Shown: positions 34,582 to 43,361 of the stretch, piece by piece
Layout: each line of letters begins with the position of its first letter
How positions within the stretch are numbered: position 1 is the stretch's first letter
Assembly (NCBI GenBank): GCA_910584195.1
Contig: CAJTYV010000015.1
Span: 8,316-72,315, forward strand
Source of the DNA: an uncultured Ruminococcus sp.
GTDB lineage: Bacteria > Bacillota > Clostridia > Oscillospirales > Ruminococcaceae
DNA: 64,000 nt
Direction of reading: 5' to 3'
Position numbers and translations under genes: made by a program
The notes under the pieces: generated by a model
Databases searched by the model: none
What the model saw: only the letters and a program-made list of their open reading frames with translations
What the model was told of the DNA's origin: nothing

Positions 34582-34938
34582 TCAGATATTCACAATATTC
34601 CATATATACAGCGGAGCGGTCAGCGTAAAGATAAGACAGCCGAACAGAATTGCAGCAGGAGTCCACTCCATTTGTCCATGTTTTCGATAATCCATATACG
34701 CGCACCCGATCTTGACAAACAGCAGAATCGCCAGTATTACGTCGATTACTGGGAATATGACGTTGTTTGTAACGGTCTTTATCTGACTTTTTGCAGAGTT
34801 CCATGTACCCTCAACAGCTCCGGCTACGTCGCCTTCTGCATGTGCGGAAACTGCCGCAAAATTGAGGAAAGTCACGAGTGATGCAAGCTCGCAGACAAGC
34901 GCTTTTTTAATGTTTTTCTTCAAAATATCAGCCTCCAT
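34582..34938 (-). CDS. VirB2-like (DUF3852-type) small membrane protein
   Basis: The 118-residue product has a signal-like N-terminus ending in AAVSAHAEG and two membrane segments (FPVIDVILAILLFVKIGCAY, then AAILFGCLIFTLTAPLYIW). This is the topology of VirB2/TrbC-like pilins and of DUF3852 proteins of Gram-positive elements. It overlaps the sortase gene by 11 bp. Confidence 0.65.
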   Translation of the reverse strand: MEADILKKNIKKALVCELASLVTFLNFAAVSAHAEGDVAGAVEGTWNSAKSQIKTVTNNVIFPVIDVILAILLFVKIGCAYMDYRKHGQMEWTPAAILFGCLIFTLTAPLYIWNIVNI

Positions 34939-35779
34939 TCATTTCAACGAGTTTTCCCGTCAGGATAGTTCTTGCGTTCTCAAATTCGTATGAACAGGTG
35001 GACAGCGAAATAAAGCAGTCATTCTCCGAAAAATCGGCATTTTCCCATACAACGGAAGCATTGTAAAGATGCGATAACCAGTCGTTTATCGGCGTCGAAC
35101 CGTCATACAATTCGTCGTTCATATCCGCTTTTGCGCAGGAGAAAAAGTCAATCCTGTACACGGTTTCTGGAGTTGCAAGCCAGCCGTATCTGTGACTGTC
35201 AAAGTACGCAGAATCGGCAAAATTAAGCAATCCGGCAAACATCGAACCGTTCCGCATATTGTGTCCGTAAACGATATTTATGGGATTCATAAATCTGTTT
35301 TCGCAGCGGTAATCGAGAAAAACCGAACCCGATTTCAAGCTGCCGCCGTCATAGGAATGATGCAGATAGAAGTCATTGTCGCCGCTCTGCATGATTGGAT
35401 AATTTACCGCAGAATCGGGGATATACAGCCATCCCACAGCATCGGAATATGCACTGTTCATTGCCTGAGCCGAGTCAATAAGGCTTTGGCGAACATCATC
35501 GGGGAGAGCATCTGAAACCGCAGTATTCTGCGATATTTCGGCGTTTACAGCCGTTTGTGTGCTTTTTGCTTGAAGTACCTCCGCCGCCGTTGTTTCCGCA
35601 ATAAGATCGTCTGTGATCTCATCAAGCGTACCCTGCGAAACCGTTATCGGTCTGAACGGCTCAAGGTCGTTTTCGCTGATTTCCTGCATAATATCGTCCT
35701 TAAAATAGAGAATTGCACCTCCTAAAAGGAGGGCGGCTGAGACAGCAGCCATGATTCCGAGTTTAATGTTCTTAGTCAT
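34928..35779 (-). CDS. Class B-type sortase
   Basis: The ATG at 35779 lies inside the last codons of the surface protein gene, with GAGG upstream. The 283-residue protein has an N-terminal membrane anchor (IKLGIMAAVSAALLLGGAIL), the sortase catalytic His in VYGHNMRNGSMF and the Cys in SLSTCSYEF, with the Arg in ENARTILTGK. It should anchor the preceding surface protein, whose sorting motif is unusual. The overlap of the two genes supports this pairing. Confidence 0.9.
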   Translation of the reverse strand: MTKNIKLGIMAAVSAALLLGGAILYFKDDIMQEISENDLEPFRPITVSQGTLDEITDDLIAETTAAEVLQAKSTQTAVNAEISQNTAVSDALPDDVRQSLIDSAQAMNSAYSDAVGWLYIPDSAVNYPIMQSGDNDFYLHHSYDGGSLKSGSVFLDYRCENRFMNPINIVYGHNMRNGSMFAGLLNFADSAYFDSHRYGWLATPETVYRIDFFSCAKADMNDELYDGSTPINDWLSHLYNASVVWENADFSENDCFISLSTCSYEFENARTILTGKLVEMNGG

Positions 35780-38700
35780 TTTCCTCATTCCTCTCAATAA
35801 AATCGGGGCAGAGTTCAGTGTATTTTCGCTCAATCTCAGCAGCCTCATTTTTCCTTTTTCTGCGGATAATTGAGGCAAAAGTCAGACCACAAAGTCCTGC
35901 TATAATCAGAATAAGTCCGATTGGATTTCTGCCTGCGTCGCCCGTGGGAGGAGACGAAGGAGTCCACGGCGTATCAGGGATTTTCACAGCCTCGTCTACC
36001 ATAACAATTAACGGATTGCCCTCCTCGGAAATTGCCGTAGTTTCGGCATTTTTCAATGATACAGAGCCGTCTGCAAACACTTCGAATTTAATATCCGTTG
36101 CGATAATATATCCGTCGGGAACTGCGATTTCTTTCAGAACATATTCTCCTGCGGAAAGTCCCGATATTACGTGATTTTTGCCGTCGGAAGCCCATTTATC
36201 AACAGTTTCTCCTTCGCTGTTGACAAGTTCCATTTCAGCGCCTGCAAGCTCGTTTCCGTGAACGTCGCGCTTACTGATCTCAACGGTCACAGGCTTGTTT
36301 ATTGCCGTAATTTCGATGATTTCTCCGTCCTCCGAAATCACAACGGGATAGCTTTCATTGCTCAGAATATATCCGTCTGGAGCTGCAATCTCACGGACAA
36401 TATATTCTCCGTAAGGCACTTTCGCAAACTCAAATTTTCCCTGTTTATCGGACTTTGCAGTCACAATCGCATTATCTGCCGTAAATTCTGTACAATCAGT
36501 ATTAAACAGTCCGAAAAGTGCATTTTCAAGAGGTTCATCGGATTCATTCACCTTGAGACCCTCAATTTTTCCACGTTTCAGCTCATTCTCAAACTGTCCG
36601 CAATTTACGGACACTGTAGTCGTTTCCTGTCCCATATATTCAAAGTTTACAAGGTACTTTTCGCCGTTCAAAATGTAATGTTCATCTGTGGCGATCTCCT
36701 GCACATAATATCTCGCAAACGGCAGTTTTTCGGCAAATACGGCTTTCATATCCTCGCCGAGTGAAACCTCTGCGATAAGTCCGTCGGCAGGAATTATTTT
36801 ACCGTCTGCTGCTGTAATTTCTCCCGCTGCAAACAGTCCAAAGCGAACATTTTTATAGCAGTTTTTCGCCGATATTCCGTAGTTTTCATTGCTTTCCATA
36901 AACTTTTCAAGACATATCTCAACACCCTGATAATCGTTTACAAATGACGTATTTACGGTATCAAGCACTGCGATTTCCTGTCCTGCGTAGGTCAGCTCAA
37001 CAAACTGGGATTCGCTGTTCAGAACATAGCCGTTGGGAGCTTTGATTTCCTTTATCTCATATTTTCCAAGATAGAGCAGATCGCTTTCCGCATATCCCTT
37101 TTCATCGGTAACAAGCTCCGCTGCAACATCGCCTGCCTTGGCACGAACTGTGCCGTCGGGAGTAATAATGTCCTCGGCTGCAATCACCTGAAACACGGCG
37201 TTTTCAAGTCCTTTTTCCTCAAAAACAGGAGTGTATTTTTTATTATTTTCGCTTACAGAATTAAAAATATCGCCCGTTTTCTGCACAGAAATTCTGCCTT
37301 TCTGAGCGGTATCCGACTTTTCAACCTTGACAATATTCACAGCGTTTTCTTCTTCAGAATTTGCCGCAGTCACGCTGAATGAAACAGGTGTTTTGTCCAG
37401 TATATAGCCAAAAGGCACTTGAATCTCAACAAGTGTATAGTCGCCGTATGGTAGCGTTTCGGGAGTTATCAGAAAGCCTTCGGAGTTGGTGTAGAACGTG
37501 TCCACGCCCATATTTACAAGCTGGTTTTCAGAGTCAAAAATCTGAAAACCAGCACCCTCGTAAGCGATAGTTTTTCCCGATTCTACGTCAATTTTTGTGA
37601 CATGGATATATGATTTGAACGGAGCGTCGTTGAGGATATATTCGTAAGTTTTTTCGTGTTCCGAAATGAAAACATCGAAATCAGCAACAAAAGCAGCATC
37701 ATTAACTGTCTTTGTCTGGCGGACAGTATAGATGCCGTATGGCATGAATTTTGACTCCGCAAAACCGTTTTCATCGGTTATAAGGTAGTCTTTTTCGGAA
37801 TTCTTGGCATTTTCAAAACTGCCTGCTGACTTGAGGAAAATCTCAAATTCAGCTCCCATTTCGAGGTTTTCAACAACGTTTTTATCGTCGTCTGAGTGCT
37901 TGATAATACTGATTTTTCCCTTTTTCACGTCCTCTGTGACATCAAGTGAAACGGAATTTGTCTCAAACACATAGTTGCCCGGCTCTGTACCGAGAGTATA
38001 GATTTCATCATTCAGAAGATATCCCTCCGACGGCGACAGTTCCTGAAGCGTATAATTTCCACACATGAATTCGTCTGTTATGAAGTGACCGTTTTCATCG
38101 GTGGTGTAAGTTGCAACACGTTCGTCACCGCAATATAGTCCGTAAACTGCTCCTGCGAGGCTTGCGTTACCCTGCGCCGATACGGTTTCGGAATCCTTTT
38201 TTGTAACCTCCGCTGTGAACTTTTTCAGCCTGTTTTCAAAGTTTACGGCGACTGTGAAATCTGCATCGCCGTCTGTCAGAGTAATGTCCTGAGCCTTTGG
38301 AATTACATATTTTTCATCTGTACTGACCTCCGCAATATTGTACGAAATTGCACTTTTGCTGCCGAAATCGTAAACGTGCAGACCGTCAAATTCAGCTATA
38401 CCGTTATCGTTTGTCAAGGCATTTTTTGAATGCTCAATACCGTTTTCTGTCCATGAAAGTTTAAATTCACGGCCACCCACAATTCCGTCCTCGGCAGTCT
38501 TATTTATTTTGATTATACCACTCGTAATATTTTCCTTAACATTGACGTTGGAATTTGCTTTGAGTGCAACAACATCGGTTGACAGATCGTATCCCGTAGG
38601 CGCAGAAATTTCCTTAACGTAATACTGCTTATCGGGCAGCGTTATCGAACCAGTGCCGTCAGCGCCGATTGTAATCTCTCCGACCTTGTTTTTGCACGCC

Positions 38701-39599
38701 TTATCGGTGTAAACGCCATAGACTGCCTTAGTGTTGTCAATGGGACTTGTACCGCTGATTTTAACCGAATTATCGGTACTCAGCACCTTTGTGATGCTGA
38801 ATTTCACGTCCGTTTTTGTGATGCGAAAAGCGTACATATTCATTGCAGTCGCTTTCTTGCCGTCGGTTCGGTTGTTGATAACGCAGCCGTCCGAGCCGTT
38901 GGACTCAATTCGCCAGTGAGTGCCGCCGTCGCCCTTTCCGTCACCGACAGTTTTGCTGTTGATGTAGCTTTCGTTTACGCCTATATTTCGCAGATAATCG
39001 ACAACCTCGCTACGATTTTCAAATTCGCCCATATATATCCAAGAGTGATCCTCGCCGCTAAGATTATCAGCGATAACCACAGAACCGGGAGTGATGGTCG
39101 AGCCGTCCGCACACTCCCAATATGGGCGCTCGTCGTAGGGGATATTTGCCTTTTCTACGTCAATTTTCGAGGTTATGCCGTTGTAGGAGATTGTGCAATT
39201 ATCGCTGACCGTCAGCCAGTGCGCCGTATCAACAGGAACGGGATTATTCCACGAAAAACCGCTTGTTTTGTAGCCAAGGTGCGTCAGTGTATAGTAGATT
39301 AATCCCGAACAGTCAACGCCCTGATTACGCACATAATCGAGGGAAAGCGGACTGTAGCTGCCCTGATAGTATACGCCGGTGTAGCCTTTGAATCCCCAGC
39401 CGTAGGGCGAGCCGAGAAGCGTTGCCGCCTGTTTTATAACCTCGTCTGCACTCGGGAACGCCGAATTTTCGGTAGTTATCGTATTTGCCGCACTTGCTGA
39501 GATTCCACTGCTCAAAGTTGTTCCAAAAATTGAAAAAGCGCAGAGTCCTGCCATAAACCCTGCACCAATCTTCCTTATTTTATTTTTTAAAGTAATCAT
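35772..39599 (-). CDS. NlpC/P60 and SpaA-type surface protein with cell-wall sorting signal
   Basis: The 1275-residue protein has a signal peptide (residues 1-38), an NlpC/P60-like domain with Cys97 (GVDCSGLIYYTL) and a His in DHSWIYMG, and then about nine SpaA/Cna-B-like domains. The repeats carry the typical Lys-start (KINKTAEDG, VTKKDSE, IIKHSDDD) and the TL..G.Y.V.E pattern, for example GNYTLQELSPSEGYLLNDEI; isopeptide-bond Lys and Glu are visible. The C-terminus has SPPTGD, a hydrophobic helix and a basic tail, i.e. a sorting signal with P-P-T-G in place of L-P-x-T-G. Such proteins hold donor and recipient together. The sortase gene overlaps the 3' end. Confidence 0.88.
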   Translation of the reverse strand: MITLKNKIRKIGAGFMAGLCAFSIFGTTLSSGISASAANTITTENSAFPSADEVIKQAATLLGSPYGWGFKGYTGVYYQGSYSPLSLDYVRNQGVDCSGLIYYTLTHLGYKTSGFSWNNPVPVDTAHWLTVSDNCTISYNGITSKIDVEKANIPYDERPYWECADGSTITPGSVVIADNLSGEDHSWIYMGEFENRSEVVDYLRNIGVNESYINSKTVGDGKGDGGTHWRIESNGSDGCVINNRTDGKKATAMNMYAFRITKTDVKFSITKVLSTDNSVKISGTSPIDNTKAVYGVYTDKACKNKVGEITIGADGTGSITLPDKQYYVKEISAPTGYDLSTDVVALKANSNVNVKENITSGIIKINKTAEDGIVGGREFKLSWTENGIEHSKNALTNDNGIAEFDGLHVYDFGSKSAISYNIAEVSTDEKYVIPKAQDITLTDGDADFTVAVNFENRLKKFTAEVTKKDSETVSAQGNASLAGAVYGLYCGDERVATYTTDENGHFITDEFMCGNYTLQELSPSEGYLLNDEIYTLGTEPGNYVFETNSVSLDVTEDVKKGKISIIKHSDDDKNVVENLEMGAEFEIFLKSAGSFENAKNSEKDYLITDENGFAESKFMPYGIYTVRQTKTVNDAAFVADFDVFISEHEKTYEYILNDAPFKSYIHVTKIDVESGKTIAYEGAGFQIFDSENQLVNMGVDTFYTNSEGFLITPETLPYGDYTLVEIQVPFGYILDKTPVSFSVTAANSEEENAVNIVKVEKSDTAQKGRISVQKTGDIFNSVSENNKKYTPVFEEKGLENAVFQVIAAEDIITPDGTVRAKAGDVAAELVTDEKGYAESDLLYLGKYEIKEIKAPNGYVLNSESQFVELTYAGQEIAVLDTVNTSFVNDYQGVEICLEKFMESNENYGISAKNCYKNVRFGLFAAGEITAADGKIIPADGLIAEVSLGEDMKAVFAEKLPFARYYVQEIATDEHYILNGEKYLVNFEYMGQETTTVSVNCGQFENELKRGKIEGLKVNESDEPLENALFGLFNTDCTEFTADNAIVTAKSDKQGKFEFAKVPYGEYIVREIAAPDGYILSNESYPVVISEDGEIIEITAINKPVTVEISKRDVHGNELAGAEMELVNSEGETVDKWASDGKNHVISGLSAGEYVLKEIAVPDGYIIATDIKFEVFADGSVSLKNAETTAISEEGNPLIVMVDEAVKIPDTPWTPSSPPTGDAGRNPIGLILIIAGLCGLTFASIIRRKRKNEAAEIERKYTELCPDFIERNEEND

Positions 39600-39655
39600 T
39601 TCTTTCTCCTTTTCAATGCAAAAAATCCCCGAATAATCGGGGATTTCTGCGTATT

Positions 39656-40432
39656 TTAATTTAATTCGTCATAACTGTAATTGCTTAGCATATCGCCGTC
39701 AGCGACGTGATTTCCGTCGATGTCCACCACCTCCGTGAAGCCGTAATTGTAGCCGAGGAAATAACCGCCCTGAGTGTCCAGAATGTACCATATATCGCCG
39801 ATTTTCACCGTATTTGCAACATGACCGTACAGCCCTGCGTCAGTCCACACAATGTAACATGGCAGTCCGGCTTCCCGGCACATTTCGTAGGTCTTACAAG
39901 CGTAATTCACGCAAGTTCCGCTGCCGTTTTCCCGCATATAGCTGTAAATCTCCCATGCCTTTTCATAGTCGGTTTTCTGCGGTATATCGGGTTTTTCTGT
40001 GACAGATTTTTCCGTCTGCACCGCCGTTGTAACGGAATCGTCAGACCTTTTTTCTTCCGCATTTTCACTAACCGTGACAGTTGTCTGTGATTCCGTTTTC
40101 GGCTGTGTTTCGGGGATTTCTGCCGTTGTTTGTGCAGGCTCTGCCGTTTCTTCGGAATCGTCAGACCTTTTTTCTTCTGCATTCTCACTAACCGTGACGG
40201 TTGTTTGAGATTCCGTGATTTTCGGCGGTATTTCGAGGATTTCCGCTGTTGTAGCAATCGGGGATATCATATCCGAACAGGTTGTTGTGACTTCGCATGA
40301 TATTTCCCCGAATGTGCTTGTTTCAGCGGCGATCTCCGAGTTGATTGATGCCGTATTTTCGGCTGTTTTACGCTGTTCTCCGCAGCTTGTGAGCAGCGAC
40401 AGAAGTATCAGAATGGCGGTGATTTCTTTCAT
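39656..40432 (-). CDS. Lipoprotein with transglutaminase-like domain
   Basis: The ATG at 40432 (AAAGGAGC upstream) gives 258 residues. A lipobox LLSLLTSC (Cys16) is followed by a Thr/Ser/Glu linker with a tandem 19-residue repeat, SQTTVTVSENAEEKRSDDS, present twice. The C-terminal 100 residues carry a transglutaminase-like triad: Cys in GSGTCVNYACKTYEMC, His in AGLYGHVANTVKIG, Asp in WYILDTQGG. It is a surface protein of unknown substrate, probably cell-wall or adhesin linked. It is 56 bp upstream of the SpaA-type protein gene. Confidence 0.8.
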   Translation of the reverse strand: MKEITAILILLSLLTSCGEQRKTAENTASINSEIAAETSTFGEISCEVTTTCSDMISPIATTAEILEIPPKITESQTTVTVSENAEEKRSDDSEETAEPAQTTAEIPETQPKTESQTTVTVSENAEEKRSDDSVTTAVQTEKSVTEKPDIPQKTDYEKAWEIYSYMRENGSGTCVNYACKTYEMCREAGLPCYIVWTDAGLYGHVANTVKIGDIWYILDTQGGYFLGYNYGFTEVVDIDGNHVADGDMLSNYSYDELN

Positions 40433-40564
40433 GGGATAAGCTCCTTTCGTTTTTTCTTTACAATACCACAAAGGATCTTCAAAGTCCAGATTTTCCCCGA
40501 AAAATCGACCTTTCCACCAAGCTAAACAGCGGTTTTTATTGCATTTTACATATGAAAATCCTCC

Positions 40565-40813
40565 TTAAATTTCGAGATCCTCCGAACACTCGTCCTGCAC
40601 CGGACACTCGTCGCAGTTGTCGTATTCACGGCAGAATTTCTCGAATTTATTTTCCTCATCGGCTTCGGCTGACGGAAACATAGCAACCTCAAATTTCCCC
40701 GATTCTACGCTGATCGTAACATCGACCTCTGCGCCGTCCTCAAGAAAAACTCCCGGAATCTCGATGCAGCCGTCGTCGTTGACAAAGCCTTTTGTGCGTA
40801 CTTCATTCTTCAT
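40565..40813 (-). CDS. Small acidic protein with Cys-rich end
   Basis: The 82-residue product has a strand-rich first half (GFVNDDGCIEIPGVFLEDGA) resembling an AbrB-like fold and a Cys-rich acidic tail (CREYDNCDECPVQDECSEDL). It overlaps the Dam-like gene by 4 bp. I do not recognise a family. Four closely spaced Cys suggest a metal site. Confidence 0.6.
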   Translation of the reverse strand: MKNEVRTKGFVNDDGCIEIPGVFLEDGAEVDVTISVESGKFEVAMFPSAEADEENKFEKFCREYDNCDECPVQDECSEDLEI

Positions 40814-41655
40814 AGCATTATACCTCCTGTATATTCATCTTCCATGAACGACAGTTGATGACACATATTCTGCCGTTCGTTCGTATCGTAGTTGCTGATA
40901 AAAAGTTCGCCGTAAGCCGCACCCTTTTGATATCGCTGACGGAGATTATCCACACGGCTCACGCTTTCAATGCGGATTCCGTCACGATTCCACAGCTCCC
41001 GAATTTCAGGGCAATCGTTGTATGAAATGAGGAATTTTCCCTTTATTCCGGCAAGAGTTTCGCAAAGCCGAATGTGATCTTTTTTGGTAAATCCAACGTC
41101 CTTGTAGTAATTTTCAGTTGCATAATACGGCGGATCGCAGTAGAAAAAGCTGACGGGACTATCGTAATGTTTTATCAGAACTTCAAAGTCCTGATTTTCA
41201 ATCATTACTCTCTGTAAACGCCGCGAAGCCATGTCGATAAGCGGAAAATCACCCCAGATCGAGTGCGGCTGACTTGCAAAGCTGTCCAGCGTACTGCCGT
41301 AGCTGTAGCGTATGAGCTGGTAAAATTTCGCAGCGCGGTCATAGTCATGAAATCTCGGAAACAAACCTTTTTTGTGCAGAAACGCTATCCACCTGAAGTC
41401 CTCACGGGAGTTCAGAACATAGCGTAATTTGTACTTTAATTTCGCAGGATTATCTCTGACGCAGCGGTACAGATTCACAAGATTGCTGTTGAAATCGTTG
41501 AATACTTCAACCTCGTTTTCGGGCGATTTTCTGAATAAAACCCACCCTGCGCCGCCGAAAACCTCGATATACTTCTCATAAAATGGAGGCATACGAATAA
41601 TCACCTCGTCACGGAGAGCCTTTTTGCCTCCGACCCATGACATAAAACTATTCAT
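40810..41655 (-). CDS. Dam-like DNA adenine methyltransferase
   Basis: The 281-residue protein has the Dam/D12 class order: motif X and I (FMSWVGGKKALRDEV, YIEVFGGAGWVLF) and the catalytic DPPY at residue 174. It should methylate adenine N6, possibly in GATC-like sites, and may protect the incoming element from restriction. It ends in EDEYTGGIML, similar to the tails of two other element proteins. A terminator lies 30 bp upstream of its start. Confidence 0.92.
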   Translation of the reverse strand: MNSFMSWVGGKKALRDEVIIRMPPFYEKYIEVFGGAGWVLFRKSPENEVEVFNDFNSNLVNLYRCVRDNPAKLKYKLRYVLNSREDFRWIAFLHKKGLFPRFHDYDRAAKFYQLIRYSYGSTLDSFASQPHSIWGDFPLIDMASRRLQRVMIENQDFEVLIKHYDSPVSFFYCDPPYYATENYYKDVGFTKKDHIRLCETLAGIKGKFLISYNDCPEIRELWNRDGIRIESVSRVDNLRQRYQKGAAYGELFISNYDTNERQNMCHQLSFMEDEYTGGIML

Positions 41656-41687
41656 TTTCCCTCCTTTCCGCCGCCTTCGGGAAACAG

Positions 41688-41733
41688 AAAAAGCCGTCTG
41701 ACGGGACGCTTTTCTGCTCCCGACAAACGGCTT
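41688..41733 (-). terminator. Terminator between two element transcripts
   Basis: AAAGCCGT and ACGGCTTT with inner CGGGA/TCCCG form a strong hairpin; on the minus strand TTTTTC follows. It ends the transcript of the upstream genes, although it overlaps the stop of the 41733 gene by a base. Confidence 0.75.
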
Positions 41734-41927
41734 TAAACCTTATTTTTTGCCTGAATACAGGCTTTTATCAATCCTTTCTTTTTATTGTAGTCTGCCGCAT
41801 CATTCACGGCATGGCACAACTCACGGTATTGCCTGTCCGACAGCACGGATTTCGCCTTTTTCAACATCGTGGTCACATTTCCGCTGACGATAACTTTTGA
41901 TTTTTCATATCTTTTTCTTGTCTGCAT
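41733..41927 (-). CDS. 64-residue basic protein
   Basis: The ATG at 41927 has GGGAGGTATT upstream. The product is basic and helical (RKRYEKSKVIVSGNVTTMLK, KAKSVLSDRQYRELCHAVND). No family is recognised. It sits between the hypothetical at 42004 and a terminator; its frame ends at the first base of the hairpin. Confidence 0.55.
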   Translation of the reverse strand: MQTRKRYEKSKVIVSGNVTTMLKKAKSVLSDRQYRELCHAVNDAADYNKKKGLIKACIQAKNKV

Positions 41928-42003
41928 AATACCTCCCAAAGATTTTAGAATATATTCATTTTCATCACTCCAATTTCTTAAAATTCGCCGATAAATAGCC
42001 GTT

Positions 42004-42594
42004 TTACAGATCTAAACTCATGCTAAAATCTTCATCCATTTCTTCCTCAGTGCAAGGCTCGACATACTCCATAATGATTCCGAGAGCCTTATCATAGCTG
42101 CCCGACGAAGTCACTCGGCTGCGCATTTCCTTTGCTTCTTCCGGCATATCATTTCGTCGGAGAGTTCTTGAAGCAATTCCCATGATGTTGAAAATATTGC
42201 CGTCAGAGCCTATTATCGGGCATTTTGGACGTTTATTTTCCGGAATTTCTGAATCCTCAATTTGTTCCTCAATAAATCCGCCGAGATTATTGGGAACGTA
42301 ATCCGACAACCACATACTGCCGAAACTTTCTCTTGTTTCAAGCCGCCACATCGCAAGTCTGCCAAGATCAAGCTGAACTTCGTCAAACGGAAACAGCAGA
42401 CAGGTGAGATCTTCGTTTTTAAAAGATAATGCTTTTTCAAACTTACTGCCATTCTGCAAAATTTCGCTTTCCGTCAGCATATCATTTATGCCGTCTACCC
42501 AGTCCTTTAAATCACCGCCGCAGCCTTGCAAAACAAGTCCCTCGCTGCCGTTCATTTTTCTCAGATCGTGCAAAGAAATATTTTTGATCTCCAT
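42004..42594 (-). CDS. Conserved element protein of unknown function
   Basis: The 196-residue product begins MEIKNISLHDLRKMNGSEGL followed by VLQGCGGDLKDWVDGINDML. I remember this pattern from Firmicutes conjugative elements but know of no function. The protein is soluble with a Trp/Leu core (LAMWRLETRESFG) and an acidic C-terminus. Its start shares its first base with the stop codon of the antirepressor gene. Confidence 0.65.
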   Translation of the reverse strand: MEIKNISLHDLRKMNGSEGLVLQGCGGDLKDWVDGINDMLTESEILQNGSKFEKALSFKNEDLTCLLFPFDEVQLDLGRLAMWRLETRESFGSMWLSDYVPNNLGGFIEEQIEDSEIPENKRPKCPIIGSDGNIFNIMGIASRTLRRNDMPEEAKEMRSRVTSSGSYDKALGIIMEYVEPCTEEEMDEDFSMSLDL

Positions 42595-43361
42595 TACTGC
42601 AACCGCTCCTTTTTTAATCTGCCGATGATATAGCTTTGTCCTTTCCCCGTCACCAGCGTTTGCTGATGAGTTTTCATCATCGTGGGAGTTTCAAAAACTG
42701 TTTCTTTCACAGCAAAATATCCACGATCAATATATTTCTGATACGGCAGATTGTCCGACATAAGGATTCCATTTTTCCTCAGCCATTTAAACAGCCTGTT
42801 CCTGCCGATCGGGATATTTTCTTCCACGGCAAGCTTTGCCATAGCGTTCATATTGATGAGGTTAGTTGTATCGGAAACCTGATTTGCGAACTCCACCAAC
42901 GGCTGATCGTGGCGGATTTGCTCGTTAAGCTGATTTATCGCCATCATCTGCAGACGGAAAAGATTTTGATACGGCTCTTCCAGAAAGGGGAGGTAGTTTT
43001 CGATAAACATATCCTCATTGGCAACGTAACCTCCGGTTTTCCTAATTGTTGGGAGTATCTGTGAGGTTACCCACCTCCGAAATTCTTTGGCTTTCGGCAT
43101 TTTGCTTGATAGAACCAAACTGTAAAAACCGCTTTCGTTAATTAAAGTTGCACCACGCTGACCAAAACTCGACGACGTTTTGTCGTTGAGTTTTTTATCT
43201 TCATTATCAACGTGCATTGCAATTGCCTTGTTAACATCGGAATATCCTAAAATTTGGGCAATATCCTTGCCCACAAACCACGGTTCTCCATTCTTGACAA
43301 CTGTTCTTACTTTGCCAAAATCCTTATTTTCAAAAATTTTGATTTCATTTTCCATAAGCAT
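42594..43361 (-). CDS. Phage-type antirepressor (BRO-N and KilAC domains)
   Basis: The 255-residue protein has a BRO-N domain (WFVGKDIAQILGYSDVNKAI, LINESGFYSLVL, KEFRRWVTSQILP) and a C-terminal KilAC/ANT domain (GRNRLFKWLRKNGILMSDN, PYQKYIDRGYF). Such antirepressors lift repression of lysogenic or element genes. It overlaps the 3' end of the cytosine methyltransferase gene by 17 bp. Confidence 0.9.
   Translation of the reverse strand: MLMENEIKIFENKDFGKVRTVVKNGEPWFVGKDIAQILGYSDVNKAIAMHVDNEDKKLNDKTSSSFGQRGATLINESGFYSLVLSSKMPKAKEFRRWVTSQILPTIRKTGGYVANEDMFIENYLPFLEEPYQNLFRLQMMAINQLNEQIRHDQPLVEFANQVSDTTNLINMNAMAKLAVEENIPIGRNRLFKWLRKNGILMSDNLPYQKYIDRGYFAVKETVFETPTMMKTHQQTLVTGKGQSYIIGRLKKERLQ

Noticed and set aside
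40020..40210. Possible CRISPR-like repeat
   Set aside because: The two repeat copies are in frame inside a lipoprotein linker and translate to the same 19 residues; it is a coding duplication.
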